A stretch of DNA of 31,457 bases, from contig CAKOXG010000015.1 of NCBI GenBank assembly GCA_934130025.1, positions 1 through 31,457 on the forward strand. The letters are read 5' to 3'. Origin of the DNA: an uncultured Clostridia bacterium. GTDB taxonomy: Bacteria; Bacillota; Clostridia; TANB77; CAG-508. Below the pieces are notes generated by a model. It saw only the letters and a program-made list of their open reading frames with translations. It did no database searches and had not been told where the DNA came from. The position numbers and the translations under genes were made by a program. Below, one piece after another: positions 1 to 8,183 of the stretch (position 1 is the stretch's first letter; each line of letters begins with the position of its first letter).

Positions 1-1072
1 TGTTTTTTGCAGTAATTGTGTATCTAATTGTTTCTCCAACTTTCGCATCTCTATTTTCTAGAACTTCTTCTTTGTCAATTGTTGTAACAACATTTGCTGT
101 TTTTACAGCTGTTATTATTGGAGTTTTTGTTTCAGGTGTTTCTTCTCCATTTACTTTTGCAGTATTTTTAATTAAATTTACAGAGTCTGCTGTAACTATT
201 ACTTTGAATGATACTGTTACAGTTTCTCCTGCTTTTATATCATTTTTCCATACAATTTTTCCATCATTATTAAGTTTTCCACCTTCTGAAATAGAATCTA
301 ATTCTGTTCCTTCTGGTATTGCATCTATTGTACGGATTCCGTTTACATCTTCGTTTCCTTTATTTGTTATTTTTATAACATAAGTGATTGTTTCACCTTT
401 TTGTGCTGCTGTATTTACTGGTAATTCTTCTAAAGAATCTCCATCTAAATACGCATATTTTTGTAATTCTAGGTCTGGTTTATGTACTTTTAATTTTGAT
501 GCTGCTGTGTATGCTGCAACGCTTATTGGGCTCCAGCCTATTTCTGTGTTTTGCTCAACTAATACGTTTTCTCTTCCTGGTATTACTGTTGTTTGTGTAT
601 AGTCTTGGTTTGGAACATTTGCACCGTTATTTCCAGTTGTTGTAGTTCCAGTTGTTGTTCCTGCTGTTCCAGCATTAGCTCCTGTGTTTGAACCATTTGT
701 TGTCCCAGTTGTAGATTCATTGGCACCGTTTGTACCAGTAGTTCCACCATTTGTGGTACTACCGTTGTTTCCATTATTGTTTGAATCTGCTGGGTTTGTG
801 TTGTCTCCTACTTCTGGTAATGTTGTTCCATCATTGTTTTTGGCATCACCATTGTTTTGGTCTCCATTATTTGGTAGTCCTGCATTTGTTCCATCATTTT
901 GTGATGTTGAAGTTTTGCCTTCTGTCATTGCAGCCGCTGAATTTTTATTACCTTTTACAAAGGCTACTGTTCCTGCGATTGCTGCTATTAATAGAACTAT
1001 TGCTGCACTTATAATTATAATGTTTCTTTTACTCTTATAATCAATTCTTGCTTTCAATTCCTTTCCCCCCAT
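1..1072 (-). CDS. DUF11-type surface protein, membrane-anchored (3' partial)
   Basis: This frame is open from about 1072 to the left edge, so the C-terminus is missing; about 357 residues are visible. A short basic N-terminus is followed by one hydrophobic segment (about residues 14-36) that looks like a signal anchor. A low-complexity linker rich in Asn, Gly and Thr follows (about residues 45-160). After it come beta-rich stretches such as 'GETITYVIKITNKGNEDV' and 'IPEGTELDSISEGGK', typical of the DUF11 / conserved-repeat family found in bacterial surface proteins. The second repeat is cut by the edge. The gene directly follows the sortase. The start is uncertain: an ATG at 1084 overlaps the sortase stop (ATGA), another ATG is at 1072, and a TTG at 1057 sits behind a G-run. 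It is probably an extracellular stalk or adhesin; the ligand is unknown. Confidence 0.8.
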   Translation of the reverse strand, partial: MGGKELKARIDYKSKRNIIIISAAIVLLIAAIAGTVAFVKGNKNSAAAMTEGKTSTSQNDGTNAGLPNNGDQNNGDAKNNDGTTLPEVGDNTNPADSNNNGNNGSTTNGGTTGTNGANESTTGTTNGSNTGANAGTAGTTTGTTTTGNNGANVPNQDYTQTTVIPGRENVLVEQNTEIGWSPISVAAYTAASKLKVHKPDLELQKYAYLDGDSLEELPVNTAAQKGETITYVIKITNKGNEDVNGIRTIDAIPEGTELDSISEGGKLNNDGKIVWKNDIKAGETVTVSFKVIVTADSVNLIKNTAKVNGEETPETKTPIITAVKTANVVTTIDKEEVLENRDAKVGETIRYTITAKN

Positions 1073-1080
1073 ATTAAAAA

Positions 1081-1668
1081 TCATAAAATTTGTCTTGCTT
1101 TAGTTACTAATCTATTCTTATGTCCGTTTGTACACGTTATTAGCGTAATTTCTCTAGTTCCACTTTCCACACTTTCTACACAGCTTACATCGTCTGGATC
1201 TATTGAATATATTTTAAATACCCCGTATTCAATAGTTTCATTTTTTAGGTTTGTTAATTTTATTTTGTCCCCTATTTGCAAATATTTTGTTTTTCCAAAC
1301 ATTGTGCCATCTTTATTGTTGTGTCCGGCCACTGTGTAATTACCAATCTCATTTGCTTGTGGTCCCCAGAACTTTGTTATAGAAACTTTCATTGTTTCTT
1401 CATTTGTATGGTCAATTATAGGATACTTGATATTTATTTTCGGAATTTCTATTATTCCTTCTACCTTGTATCCTTTAAATTCTAACTCAGGCAAACTTTC
1501 CGATTGCTGTGTTTCTTTTCTATTTAACTCTTCTTCTATTGTTGCAAGTGAGGCTGATACCTCTTTTTCGTTTAAATAATTGCCACCATATCTTATAACT
1601 ATCATTGCTATTACTACGATTAGTGCTACAATTAATACGGCAATTATAAGATTATAGATCTTCTTCAT
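1081..1668 (-). CDS. Sortase family transpeptidase
   Basis: This is a 195-residue cysteine transpeptidase of the sortase fold. It has an N-terminal membrane anchor (about residues 5-26) and an extracellular catalytic domain (about 65-195). The catalytic triad is visible: His116 in 'VAGHNNKDGTMFG', Cys179 in 'TLITC', and Arg186 in 'GHKNR'. Length and the 'GHNNKDGTMFG' block fit small class B/D-like sortases, but I cannot assign the class firmly. It starts 2 bases after the stop of the upstream gene and ends at the possible ATGA start of the downstream surface protein, so the three genes form one operon. The upstream product carries an LPVTF-type sorting signal and is the obvious candidate substrate. 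No strong Shine-Dalgarno is seen, which fits translational coupling. Confidence 0.92.
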   Translation of the reverse strand: MKKIYNLIIAVLIVALIVVIAMIVIRYGGNYLNEKEVSASLATIEEELNRKETQQSESLPELEFKGYKVEGIIEIPKINIKYPIIDHTNEETMKVSITKFWGPQANEIGNYTVAGHNNKDGTMFGKTKYLQIGDKIKLTNLKNETIEYGVFKIYSIDPDDVSCVESVESGTREITLITCTNGHKNRLVTKARQIL

Positions 1669-1670
1669 AA

Positions 1671-2705
1671 CTATTTATTCTCATCTTTTTTATTAGTTTT
1701 CATTTTTACAAATATGAATATTGCTAATGCAATAATTATAATTCCTAATGCTGTGAATAAAATTGCACCACTATCAAATGTAACGGGAAGTTTAACAGTT
1801 TCTGTTATCACCTTATCTTCTTCGTCTATACGTTTTTCTTCATAGTCATATCTACTTACTAATAATTTTGCATCTACAGTTGTTTCTCTGCCATTTTCTT
1901 CTTTAATGTAAGCAATATATTTATCTCCAGTTCTTGCAGTTTCTGGTTGAAGTATTTCTGAATTTTCAACTTCTGTCCAATCATTTTCTGCAGGAGTTAA
2001 TTTTTCATATAAATCATAGAATCTTTTTTCATCTGACAAATTTTCGTAAGTATCTTTTCCTTTTCCCATTGTTTCAGCTAAGTTGTACATTTCTGTAGCG
2101 TCAGCATTTTCATCAGATACTTTAATTAAGCTGTAATAGTATTTTGAACCTTCATTTTCTTTTACTACTATTTTTCCAGTTCTTACTGTTGTAGTTATTC
2201 CTTCTACCTCTGGATTTGTAACATATTCCTTAGTTGTATCTATTTCTATTCTATCTGTTGATTCATTTGCTTTAGTTGTCGTATTAACTAAAGTAATCAT
2301 TTTCTCAGTTAGTGCATCTTTTAAATCAATTTCTTCTGCTTTAATTACTGTGTTGTCATCAGCATCTTTTATCCAAATATAAGCTACTAAGCTTGTTGGA
2401 TTTTTTCCAAATATGTTCTCAAATGAAGCTTCATTAATGTAAGCTACATTTAATGCACCCGCTTCTGATGCAGGTTGGTCTTTAGCAGAATTTACAAAAT
2501 TCAAGTCCGATTCTGCTGTGTTACTGTTTGTGCTAATCGCGAATTGAAACTCTTTTTGGCAGAATTCTTTAAAATAAATTAAATATTCATTAGAAGAATT
2601 CTTTAAAATTACTTTTTCATTAGTTGCCGCTAGTACAGGAATGCTAGCAATGATTATTAACATTAGTGTTACTGTTAATAATACTCTAAATTTTTTTAGT
2701 TTCAT
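1671..2705 (-). CDS. Secreted protein with LPVTF-type cell-wall sorting signal
   Basis: This 344-residue exported protein has a signal peptide (residues 1-26, hydrophobic core then 'VLAA'). A hydrophilic, acidic, Thr-rich ectodomain follows that I do not recognise. It ends in a classic sorting architecture: 'LPVTF' at residues 306-310, a hydrophobic segment (about 313-333), then a Lys-rich tail. Canonical signals are LPXTG; here the fifth residue is Phe, so the adjacent sortase may have altered specificity. It is the first gene of the operon, with a promoter at 2743-2772 and an AAAGGA-type ribosome site. The role is probably surface display or substrate for the neighbouring sortase. Export is well supported; the ectodomain function is unknown. 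Confidence 0.85.
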   Translation of the reverse strand: MKLKKFRVLLTVTLMLIIIASIPVLAATNEKVILKNSSNEYLIYFKEFCQKEFQFAISTNSNTAESDLNFVNSAKDQPASEAGALNVAYINEASFENIFGKNPTSLVAYIWIKDADDNTVIKAEEIDLKDALTEKMITLVNTTTKANESTDRIEIDTTKEYVTNPEVEGITTTVRTGKIVVKENEGSKYYYSLIKVSDENADATEMYNLAETMGKGKDTYENLSDEKRFYDLYEKLTPAENDWTEVENSEILQPETARTGDKYIAYIKEENGRETTVDAKLLVSRYDYEEKRIDEEDKVITETVKLPVTFDSGAILFTALGIIIIALAIFIFVKMKTNKKDENK

Positions 2706-2742
2706 TCTCTCTACATCCTTTCACTTAAAATTTTATATCAGT

Positions 2743-2772
2743 ATTATATCTCATCAGTACTGTCTAAGTCAA
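2743..2772 (-). promoter_or_regulatory. Promoter of the sortase operon
   Basis: Reading the minus strand, TTGACT (2772-2767) and a perfect TATAAT (2748-2743) are 18 bases apart. They lie about 40 bases upstream of the ATG at 2705. It is sigma-A-like and probably drives the three-gene sortase operon. Confidence 0.75.
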
Positions 2773-2895
2773 TTATTTTTCTGTAAAAACTTGCCATTTT
2801 TTATCTTTTTTTACAATATCTGTAGCATTTATCCTTTATTCATAGTTATAAGACATAATACATCATCGTTTTTTATCCTTAATTATCGCTTTTTC

Positions 2896-2923
2896 TTGAC
2901 TTTTATATTACCTATGTTATAAT
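2896..2923 (+). promoter_or_regulatory. Extended -10 promoter of the 86-residue protein gene
   Basis: TTGACT (2896-2901), a 16-base spacer, then TATAAT (2918-2923) preceded by TGT, which makes an extended -10 element. It lies 33 bases before the ATG at 2957, with a clear AAGGAG ribosome site (2943-2948) between. It supports the small ORF as a real, well-expressed gene. Confidence 0.8.
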
Positions 2924-2956
2924 TTATTTATAAAATCAAAAGAAGGAGCTTATATT

Positions 2957-3217
2957 ATGATTGATTGTTCTCAAAATGTTGAGCTTGATAAAAATGTTGA
3001 AAATTCTTCTATTGTAGAAGAAACAAACTTAGAGCCAGAAGCACAAAAACAAATTTCTGATAATAACTCTTCTCCTGAGGTTAATTGCCTTGCCTTAACT
3101 GTGCAAAAGGATTACAACCTATCAGTTGTAAAACATGTTTTTGTTAGAACATGGAAAACTACCTGGCGCGTTGCACTTAGCATTTTTATACTTAACTTTT
3201 TAACATTCTTCTTTTAA
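2957..3217 (+). CDS. Small acidic protein with a C-terminal membrane anchor
   Basis: This is an 86-residue protein that I do not recognise. Residues 1-50 are hydrophilic and acidic, rich in Asn, Glu and Ser, and look disordered. Residues 51-69 are mixed and basic near the membrane ('RTWKTTWR'). Residues 70-86 form one hydrophobic segment that ends the protein in 'FLTFFF', so it looks tail-anchored with the N-terminus inside. It has its own extended -10 promoter, an AAGGAG site 8 bases from the ATG, and a terminator at 3263-3294, so it is a monocistronic gene despite its size. It is one of only two intact plus-strand genes in the window. No function can be given from sequence. Confidence 0.8.
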   Translation: MIDCSQNVELDKNVENSSIVEETNLEPEAQKQISDNNSSPEVNCLALTVQKDYNLSVVKHVFVRTWKTTWRVALSIFILNFLTFFF

Positions 3218-3262
3218 TATACCTTTTTATAAATTATTCAGAATGATATATATTATGATACA

Positions 3263-3294
3263 AAAAAACAGATTATCCTTTTAATCTGTTTTTT
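3263..3294. terminator. Bidirectional intrinsic terminator
   Basis: An A-tract, an 8-bp stem (ACAGATTA 3268-3275 with TAATCTGT 3282-3289), a 6-base loop and a T-tract. Because A- and T-tracts flank both sides, it can stop the plus-strand 86-residue gene and the converging minus-strand gene at 3329-4351. Confidence 0.85.
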
Positions 3295-3328
3295 AGCTTT
3301 TATAAAGTTTACAGGCTATTCATCATTT

Positions 3329-4351
3329 TTATTCCTTTAGGAAGCCAAGCCTGCTTGCTATTCTTCTTAAAAAATTTATTATTTTGTTTTGGTTACTCAC
3401 AACAAGTGCTTTTTTATATTTCTTTTGGTATAATTCCATATACTTTCTATTAAATTTGCTTTCAATCTCATTTAGGTATTTACTTAGTTCATACTCCTTC
3501 ATGCTTGTGCCAAGTATGCTAGCTGATATTTTCCTTGCCTCTTCTAATTTTTCTGTGTAGTCTCTAATTTCTTCCAGGCTATTTACCCTGTTACACATTT
3601 TGTTAAAATATGTTTCATACATTTCCTTTTGAGCTTTTAAATATAGCTGTATTATTTTCCCTGTATCTTTATCAGTTTTATTGTTCTCATTAAGTATTTC
3701 ATCAAAGTACTCTAATATTTTTTCCGTGTTTTCTTCAAATGTATTGTACAGGTTATTCTCAAAATAATCTGTTCCATCTATAATTTCCTTCACGACCCAC
3801 TTTTTTCCTGTGAAGAATACCAACTCCATTGCCAAACTTGTTAAATATGGGTAATAGTCATTGTTAAGTGTATAAATTGATATTTCATTGTTTTGCCATC
3901 TATGAGGTGTTTCTCCATTTGCCTTTGAAGCAATACATTGTATTATTGCTTCGTTTAAGCCTAATCCCCAAATTTTGAATTCCGTAAAATTACACATTCC
4001 AATTTTTTTTTCGTTTCCATCAAAGTTCTTAAAATTTTGTAGGTAATGTAAGCATTCATGAATAACATATTCATTTATTAGCTTATTTTCTTTAAAGCTA
4101 TCATCAAAATATAATGTATTATTTGGATAAAAATATACCACATCACCAAATTTTTCATCTATATGAGCATAGCTCATGTTGCAATTAAATATTCGCATGT
4201 ACAGTTCGTTGTATGAATCTGAAAGTTCTTGAATGTTATCTGCCAACTTCTTTGCCACAGTTTGCGATATATAGTTAATTTCATTAAATTCCATTTTCCT
4301 GGTCGGAACTATATCCAGTTCCTTTAGCCTTTTATCAACATTCATGCACAC
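3329..4351 (-). CDS. HExxH-motif protein, putative zinc metallopeptidase
   Basis: This 340-residue protein has no signal peptide or clear membrane segment, so it is probably cytoplasmic. 'HECLH' at residues 98-102 is an HExxH zinc-binding motif in a predicted helix ('EYVIHECLHYLQN'). Some 32 residues later 'GLNEAI' (Glu134) could supply the third ligand, as in gluzincins. The C-terminal half is helical and highly charged, ending in a basic stretch. It does not match a named peptidase family I can recall, so protease activity is inferred from the motif. The start is GTG at 4351, 5 bases after AGGA; an in-frame ATG at 4345 is an alternative. A promoter lies at 4385-4413, and the gene is monocistronic, ending at the shared terminator. 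Confidence 0.75.
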   Translation of the reverse strand: MCMNVDKRLKELDIVPTRKMEFNEINYISQTVAKKLADNIQELSDSYNELYMRIFNCNMSYAHIDEKFGDVVYFYPNNTLYFDDSFKENKLINEYVIHECLHYLQNFKNFDGNEKKIGMCNFTEFKIWGLGLNEAIIQCIASKANGETPHRWQNNEISIYTLNNDYYPYLTSLAMELVFFTGKKWVVKEIIDGTDYFENNLYNTFEENTEKILEYFDEILNENNKTDKDTGKIIQLYLKAQKEMYETYFNKMCNRVNSLEEIRDYTEKLEEARKISASILGTSMKEYELSKYLNEIESKFNRKYMELYQKKYKKALVVSNQNKIINFLRRIASRLGFLKE

Positions 4352-4384
4352 GTTTATCCTTTACTATAAATATCTTTTGATTTA

Positions 4385-4413
4385 ATTTTATTTTAATTTA
4401 ATCTATAAGTCAA
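4385..4413 (-). promoter_or_regulatory. Promoter of the HExxH protein gene
   Basis: On the minus strand, TTGACT (4413-4408), a 17-base spacer and TAAAAT (4390-4385) lie 33 bases before the GTG start at 4351. Spacing and sequence are sigma-A-like. Confidence 0.7.
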
Positions 4414-4497
4414 TATTTTATACAATTTGTAATAAAACCGTAATAATTGTCAAAAAAGGAAGGCTCTCGGCAAAGCAGCCGAAAAAGTAGAAAAAAA

Positions 4498-4532
4498 ATA
4501 GCGAATTAGAAAATATTTTCCTAATTCACTAT
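4498..4532 (-). terminator. Intrinsic terminator of rny
   Basis: A 12-bp stem (4498-4509 with 4521-4532, one G-U pair on the minus-strand RNA) is followed on the minus strand by a run of eight T. It lies about 50 bases after the RNase Y stop. A-tracts and T-tracts flank both sides, but only the minus strand has an upstream gene to end. Confidence 0.85.
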
Positions 4533-4583
4533 TTTTTTAAGCAAATTTATAAAACTTCCAAGGTTATTGGATATTTCTATCCA

Positions 4584-6125
4584 TTATTTTGCGTAGTCCA
4601 CAACTCTTGTTTCTCTTATAATATTTACTTTTATTTGTCCTGGATATTCCATTTCATCCTCAACCTTTTTAGCAACATCTCTTGCTAATATTGTCATTTC
4701 GGCATCTGTTATTTGGTCTGGTTTTACAATTATTCTAACTTCACGTCCAGCCTGTATTGCAAAAGATTTTTCAACACCTTTAAATGAATCTGCTATTGAT
4801 TCAAGTTTTTCAAGACGTTTTATGTAATTTTCTAGAGTTTCTCGTCTAGCACCAGGCCTTGATGCTGAAATAGCATCTGCCGCTGCAACCAAAACCGCCT
4901 CAACAGTTTGTGGTTCAACATCCCCATGGTGAGCTTCTACTGCATTTATTACCAATGGATTCTCTTTATATTTTTTCAATATATCCACACCTATTTGAAC
5001 ATGAGTTCCTTCAACATCATGATCTAAGGCTTTTCCTATATCGTGAAGTAGTCCAGCCCTTCTTGCAAGTTTTGGATCTAAGCCTAATTCATCAGCCATA
5101 ATTCTTGCTAAATTTGATACCTCTATTGAATGGTTAAGAACATTTTGTCCATAGCTTGTTCTATATTTCAATTTACCAAGTAAATTTACTAAGTCCGGAT
5201 GAAGTCCTATAACGCCTGTTTCCATACAAGCCCTTTCTCCTTCTTCCTTTATAGTTTCTGCTATCTCTTCTTTTGCTTTTTCAACCATTTCTTCAATTTT
5301 TGCTGGGTGAATTCTTCCATCTTCCATCAATTTTTCCAAAGCAATTCTAGCAACTTCTCTTCTTAAAGCATCAAAACCAGATATTACAACTGCCTCAGGG
5401 GTATCATCTATAATTAAATCCACACCTGTTAATGTTTCTAATGCTCTGATATTTCTTCCTTCTCTACCAATTATTCTTCCCTTCATTTCATCATTTGGAA
5501 GTGGAACAATCGATACAGTAGTTTCAGCAGTATGATCTGCTGCACATTTTTGGATTGCATACCCAATTACTTCTCTTGCATTTTTTATAGACTCTTCCTT
5601 TACTTTAAGTTCTGCATTCTTTATAAGATTTGCTTTTTCCATAGTAAGTTGCTTGTCCATTTCTGAAAGCAATAATTTCTTTGCTTCATCTTTAGATAAT
5701 CCAGATATTCTTTGAAGTTCTTGAATTTGTTTATTAAGCGTTTCATTGATTTCTTGCTTTTTATTTTCAAGTTCTTGTTTTTTGTTATCAATCTCTCTTT
5801 CTTTCTTCTCGATTGATTCCATCTTATTCTCTAGATTTTCTTCTTTTTGTAATAATCTTCTTTCTTGTTGTTGTACTTCGCCTCTTCTTTCTCTAACCTC
5901 ATTATCAAGATCTTTTCTGGCATTCATTATTTCCTCTTTTGCCTTAAATATCTCTTCTTTTTTTCTATTTTCAGCTTCTTTTTGTGCAAGTTCTATTATT
6001 CTTTTTGCTTCATCTTCTGCACTGCCTACTTTTGATTCTGCGATTCTTTTTCTTATTGTTATACCAACAAAGGTAAAAATAATTGCTGAGACTAGAAAAA
6101 TGGCGATATAAATTATGGTTTGCAT
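4584..6125 (-). CDS. rny: Ribonuclease Y
   Basis: This endoribonuclease starts mRNA decay at the membrane in Gram-positive bacteria. The 513 residues match the family length and domain order. There is an N-terminal membrane helix (1-23), a long charged coiled coil (about 28-190, rich in Glu, Lys and Gln), a KH RNA-binding domain with 'GREGRNIR' at 220-227, and an HD phosphohydrolase domain. The HD metal site includes His332 in 'NHSIEVS' and His361-Asp362 in 'LLHDIGK'. A promoter at 6184-6212 and an AGAGGTG ribosome site precede the ATG, and a terminator follows, so it can be a single-gene unit even though the upstream acyl-CoA synthetase is co-directional. Identification is secure. Confidence 0.98.
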   Translation of the reverse strand: MQTIIYIAIFLVSAIIFTFVGITIRKRIAESKVGSAEDEAKRIIELAQKEAENRKKEEIFKAKEEIMNARKDLDNEVRERRGEVQQQERRLLQKEENLENKMESIEKKEREIDNKKQELENKKQEINETLNKQIQELQRISGLSKDEAKKLLLSEMDKQLTMEKANLIKNAELKVKEESIKNAREVIGYAIQKCAADHTAETTVSIVPLPNDEMKGRIIGREGRNIRALETLTGVDLIIDDTPEAVVISGFDALRREVARIALEKLMEDGRIHPAKIEEMVEKAKEEIAETIKEEGERACMETGVIGLHPDLVNLLGKLKYRTSYGQNVLNHSIEVSNLARIMADELGLDPKLARRAGLLHDIGKALDHDVEGTHVQIGVDILKKYKENPLVINAVEAHHGDVEPQTVEAVLVAAADAISASRPGARRETLENYIKRLEKLESIADSFKGVEKSFAIQAGREVRIIVKPDQITDAEMTILARDVAKKVEDEMEYPGQIKVNIIRETRVVDYAK

Positions 6126-6183
6126 AATTCTACACCTCTTTCTATTTAATTTTCAATGTGCATAAAAAAATTTATCCTTTTCT

Positions 6184-6212
6184 ATTTTATCTTTTCTATG
6201 AAGAAGTGTCAA
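6184..6212 (-). promoter_or_regulatory. Promoter of rny
   Basis: On the minus strand, a consensus TTGACA (6212-6207) and TAAAAT (6189-6184) are exactly 17 bases apart, about 58 bases before the rny ATG. It is a strong sigma-A-type candidate. Confidence 0.8.
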
Positions 6213-6286
6213 GTGTTTTTTTATAATTCACTCTAATATGCTCATTAACTATTACACCATTTTTACAAAATCTAAGTTCTTCCTTC

Positions 6287-8032
6287 TTATTGTTTTTCCA
6301 TTATCTTCTTTATTTCTTCAAATCTTTTTATTTTTGCAGTAGACGTCTTTATCATAGGCTCATCTGTAATTATCAGTTTCTTTATGTGCTTATAATTTGT
6401 AAGTGCTTTATTTATTTGCTTAACATCTGACCAGACTTTTTCGTATAATTTTTCATCATCTATGTTTCCATATTCATTTTCTATGTATTCTTTATTATAT
6501 ACAATTTTTACAGATACAATTAAATCATCATCTTTAGGATAACCAAATACCATGCTTTCCTGTACATATGGAAGTTTATTTATTAGTGTTTCTAATTCTT
6601 CTGGATATATGTTTTTACCATTTTTAAGAACTATTACATTTTTCTTTCTTCCCGTTATAAAAAAGTATCCGTCTTCATCAACCCTGGCCAGGTCTCCTGT
6701 GTGGAACCATCCATCTTTTAAAACTTCCTCTGTTGCTTCTTTATTTTCATAATATCCAAGCATAACATTCGGTCCTTTTGCAATTAATTCTCCAATGCCT
6801 TGCTCATTTGGTTTATCTATCTTTAAAGTTACGCCTGGCATGGCAAAACCTATTGACCCATATTTTATGCAGTTTTCATTTTCTGCTGCTAACACTGGTG
6901 AAGTTTCTGTTAATCCATACCCTTGAATTGTTACTATTCCAAAATCATTAAATGCTTTTGCAACTTTTTTATCTAATGCAGACGCTCCGCTTATTATTAA
7001 TCTAAGGTTTCCTCCTAGGTTATTAATAATACTTTTAAATAATTTTCTTCTTACATCTATTCCCATTTTTAACAAGAAATTGCTAATTCCCATAGCTTTT
7101 TTTATTAGTTCAGTTTTTCCCTGTTTTTCTATTTCTTTCTCAATTTTTTTATATATTGATTCAATTAAAAGTGGTACACATACAAATACTGATACTTTGT
7201 ATTCTTTTAAATTGTTCTGAATGTGCCTTATACCATCACAAAAAACATTTGTGCAACCATGGTTTAAAAATATTAAAATTCCTGTACTTCCAAATGTGTG
7301 ATGGAATGGCAAAAATGCCATATTTATGTCAGTACTTCTTATATCTTCCACTTTATTCATTGATGTAATGTCTGCTGCAATATTTCTGTGCGATAATGCC
7401 ACAGCCTTTGCTTGTGAAGTAGTTCCTGATGTAAATAGTATTATGCTCATTTTATCATTGTCAATTTCTGAATTTTCAAACTCCTTATTTCCTTGCTCTA
7501 CTAATTTTTTTCCTTTAGATAACAAGTCATTTAAATCAAAAAATCCCTCTTCTTTTGCATCTTCATTCAAATCATCCATGCAAATATATGTATTCACATT
7601 TGTTTCACTTTTCGCCTTTAATTCTTTCATATAATCAATATATTCTTGGGCAAAAATTACGCAATCAGATTTGCTTCTTATTAATGATGTTTTTATTTCC
7701 TCCTCTGGAAGGCCCTTATCCAACGGAACAACTATCCCTGTACCATTTACAACAGATATGTAAGACAAAATCCATTCGTATCTGTTCTTTCCAATTATAG
7801 CAATTCGCTTATTCTTTAATCCCATGTCTATTAACGCAGTTCCAAGGTAATTTATTTCATCTTTAAATTCTCTATATTTTATTTCTCTATATTCCGTTTT
7901 GTTTTTTTCTGCCTTAACTTTTAATTTAAAAGCAACATTATCAGGATAATTATCAAAGGCATTTTCCAAAACTTCTCTTATATTTTGGTAATCCTTTGTT
8001 TTATATATTTCATATTTCCCATTTTTACTCAT
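6287..8032 (-). CDS. Long-chain acyl-CoA synthetase (AMP-binding enzyme)
   Basis: This 581-residue adenylate-forming enzyme activates a carboxylic acid, probably a long-chain fatty acid, to acyl-AMP and then acyl-CoA. Core motifs are present in order: 'TSGTTSQAKA' (201-210, phosphate-binding loop), 'GYGLTETSP' (aromatic/acid motif), 'GWFHTGDLARVDEDGY' with the ribose-binding Asp, and 'GRKKNVIVLKNGKNIYPEELE' hinge region. A C-terminal Lys in 'KTSTAKIKR' fits the A10 catalytic lysine. Length and the 'GKNIYPEELE' signature favour the FadD/long-chain group over acetyl-CoA synthetases, but the substrate cannot be fixed from sequence. An AAAGGA site precedes the ATG. An inverted repeat lies in the promoter region upstream. 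Confidence 0.92.
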   Translation of the reverse strand: MSKNGKYEIYKTKDYQNIREVLENAFDNYPDNVAFKLKVKAEKNKTEYREIKYREFKDEINYLGTALIDMGLKNKRIAIIGKNRYEWILSYISVVNGTGIVVPLDKGLPEEEIKTSLIRSKSDCVIFAQEYIDYMKELKAKSETNVNTYICMDDLNEDAKEEGFFDLNDLLSKGKKLVEQGNKEFENSEIDNDKMSIILFTSGTTSQAKAVALSHRNIAADITSMNKVEDIRSTDINMAFLPFHHTFGSTGILIFLNHGCTNVFCDGIRHIQNNLKEYKVSVFVCVPLLIESIYKKIEKEIEKQGKTELIKKAMGISNFLLKMGIDVRRKLFKSIINNLGGNLRLIISGASALDKKVAKAFNDFGIVTIQGYGLTETSPVLAAENENCIKYGSIGFAMPGVTLKIDKPNEQGIGELIAKGPNVMLGYYENKEATEEVLKDGWFHTGDLARVDEDGYFFITGRKKNVIVLKNGKNIYPEELETLINKLPYVQESMVFGYPKDDDLIVSVKIVYNKEYIENEYGNIDDEKLYEKVWSDVKQINKALTNYKHIKKLIITDEPMIKTSTAKIKRFEEIKKIMEKQ

Positions 8033-8097
8033 TTCCCTTTTTCCTTTCCAAAATTAGCTTCAATATTCAACATTTCTTGGACTTAAGCATATCACAT

Positions 8098-8127
8098 ATT
8101 ATATTTTTATACAATGTTTATGACCAA
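8098..8127 (-). promoter_or_regulatory. Possible promoter of the acyl-CoA synthetase gene
   Basis: On the minus strand, TTGGTC (8127-8122), 18 bases, then TATAAT (8103-8098). The -10 is perfect but the -35 is poor. It is about 65 bases before the ATG and its -35 overlaps the inverted repeat at 8124-8145. Confidence 0.45.
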
Positions 8128-8145
8128 TTATTCGAAATTAATTGG
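8124..8145. repeat. Inverted repeat, possible operator
   Basis: Arms CCAATTA (8124-8130) and TAATTGG (8139-8145) are separated by 8 bases that themselves hold TTCGAA. The repeat overlaps the candidate -35 of the acyl-CoA synthetase promoter and has no T-tract, so it looks more like a repressor site than a terminator. The regulator is unknown. Confidence 0.4.
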
Positions 8146-8164
8146 CTCATCACAAAGCAATAAT

Positions 8165-8183
8165 CTCTCTAAGGTCTAGAGAG
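8165..8183 (-). terminator. Hairpin at the gpr stop codon, weak terminator candidate
   Basis: A 7-bp stem (CTCTCTA 8165-8171 with TAGAGAG 8177-8183) includes the gpr stop codon TAG. The downstream minus-strand sequence is T-rich but interrupted, so termination would be partial. Confidence 0.4.

Noticed and set aside
600..950. Tandem repeat or CRISPR-like array in the linker of the first gene.
   Set aside because: The repetition is at the amino-acid composition level; there is no fixed unit or spacing. No CRISPR array is seen anywhere in the window.
684..1040. Plus-strand frames opposite the Asn/Gly/Thr-rich linker.
   Set aside because: They are shadows of the low-complexity minus-strand gene; no ribosome site or recognisable domain.
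4461..4481. A second small hairpin (CGGC/GCCG) after the rny terminator.
   Set aside because: The stem is only 4 bp and a clear terminator already lies closer to the gene.
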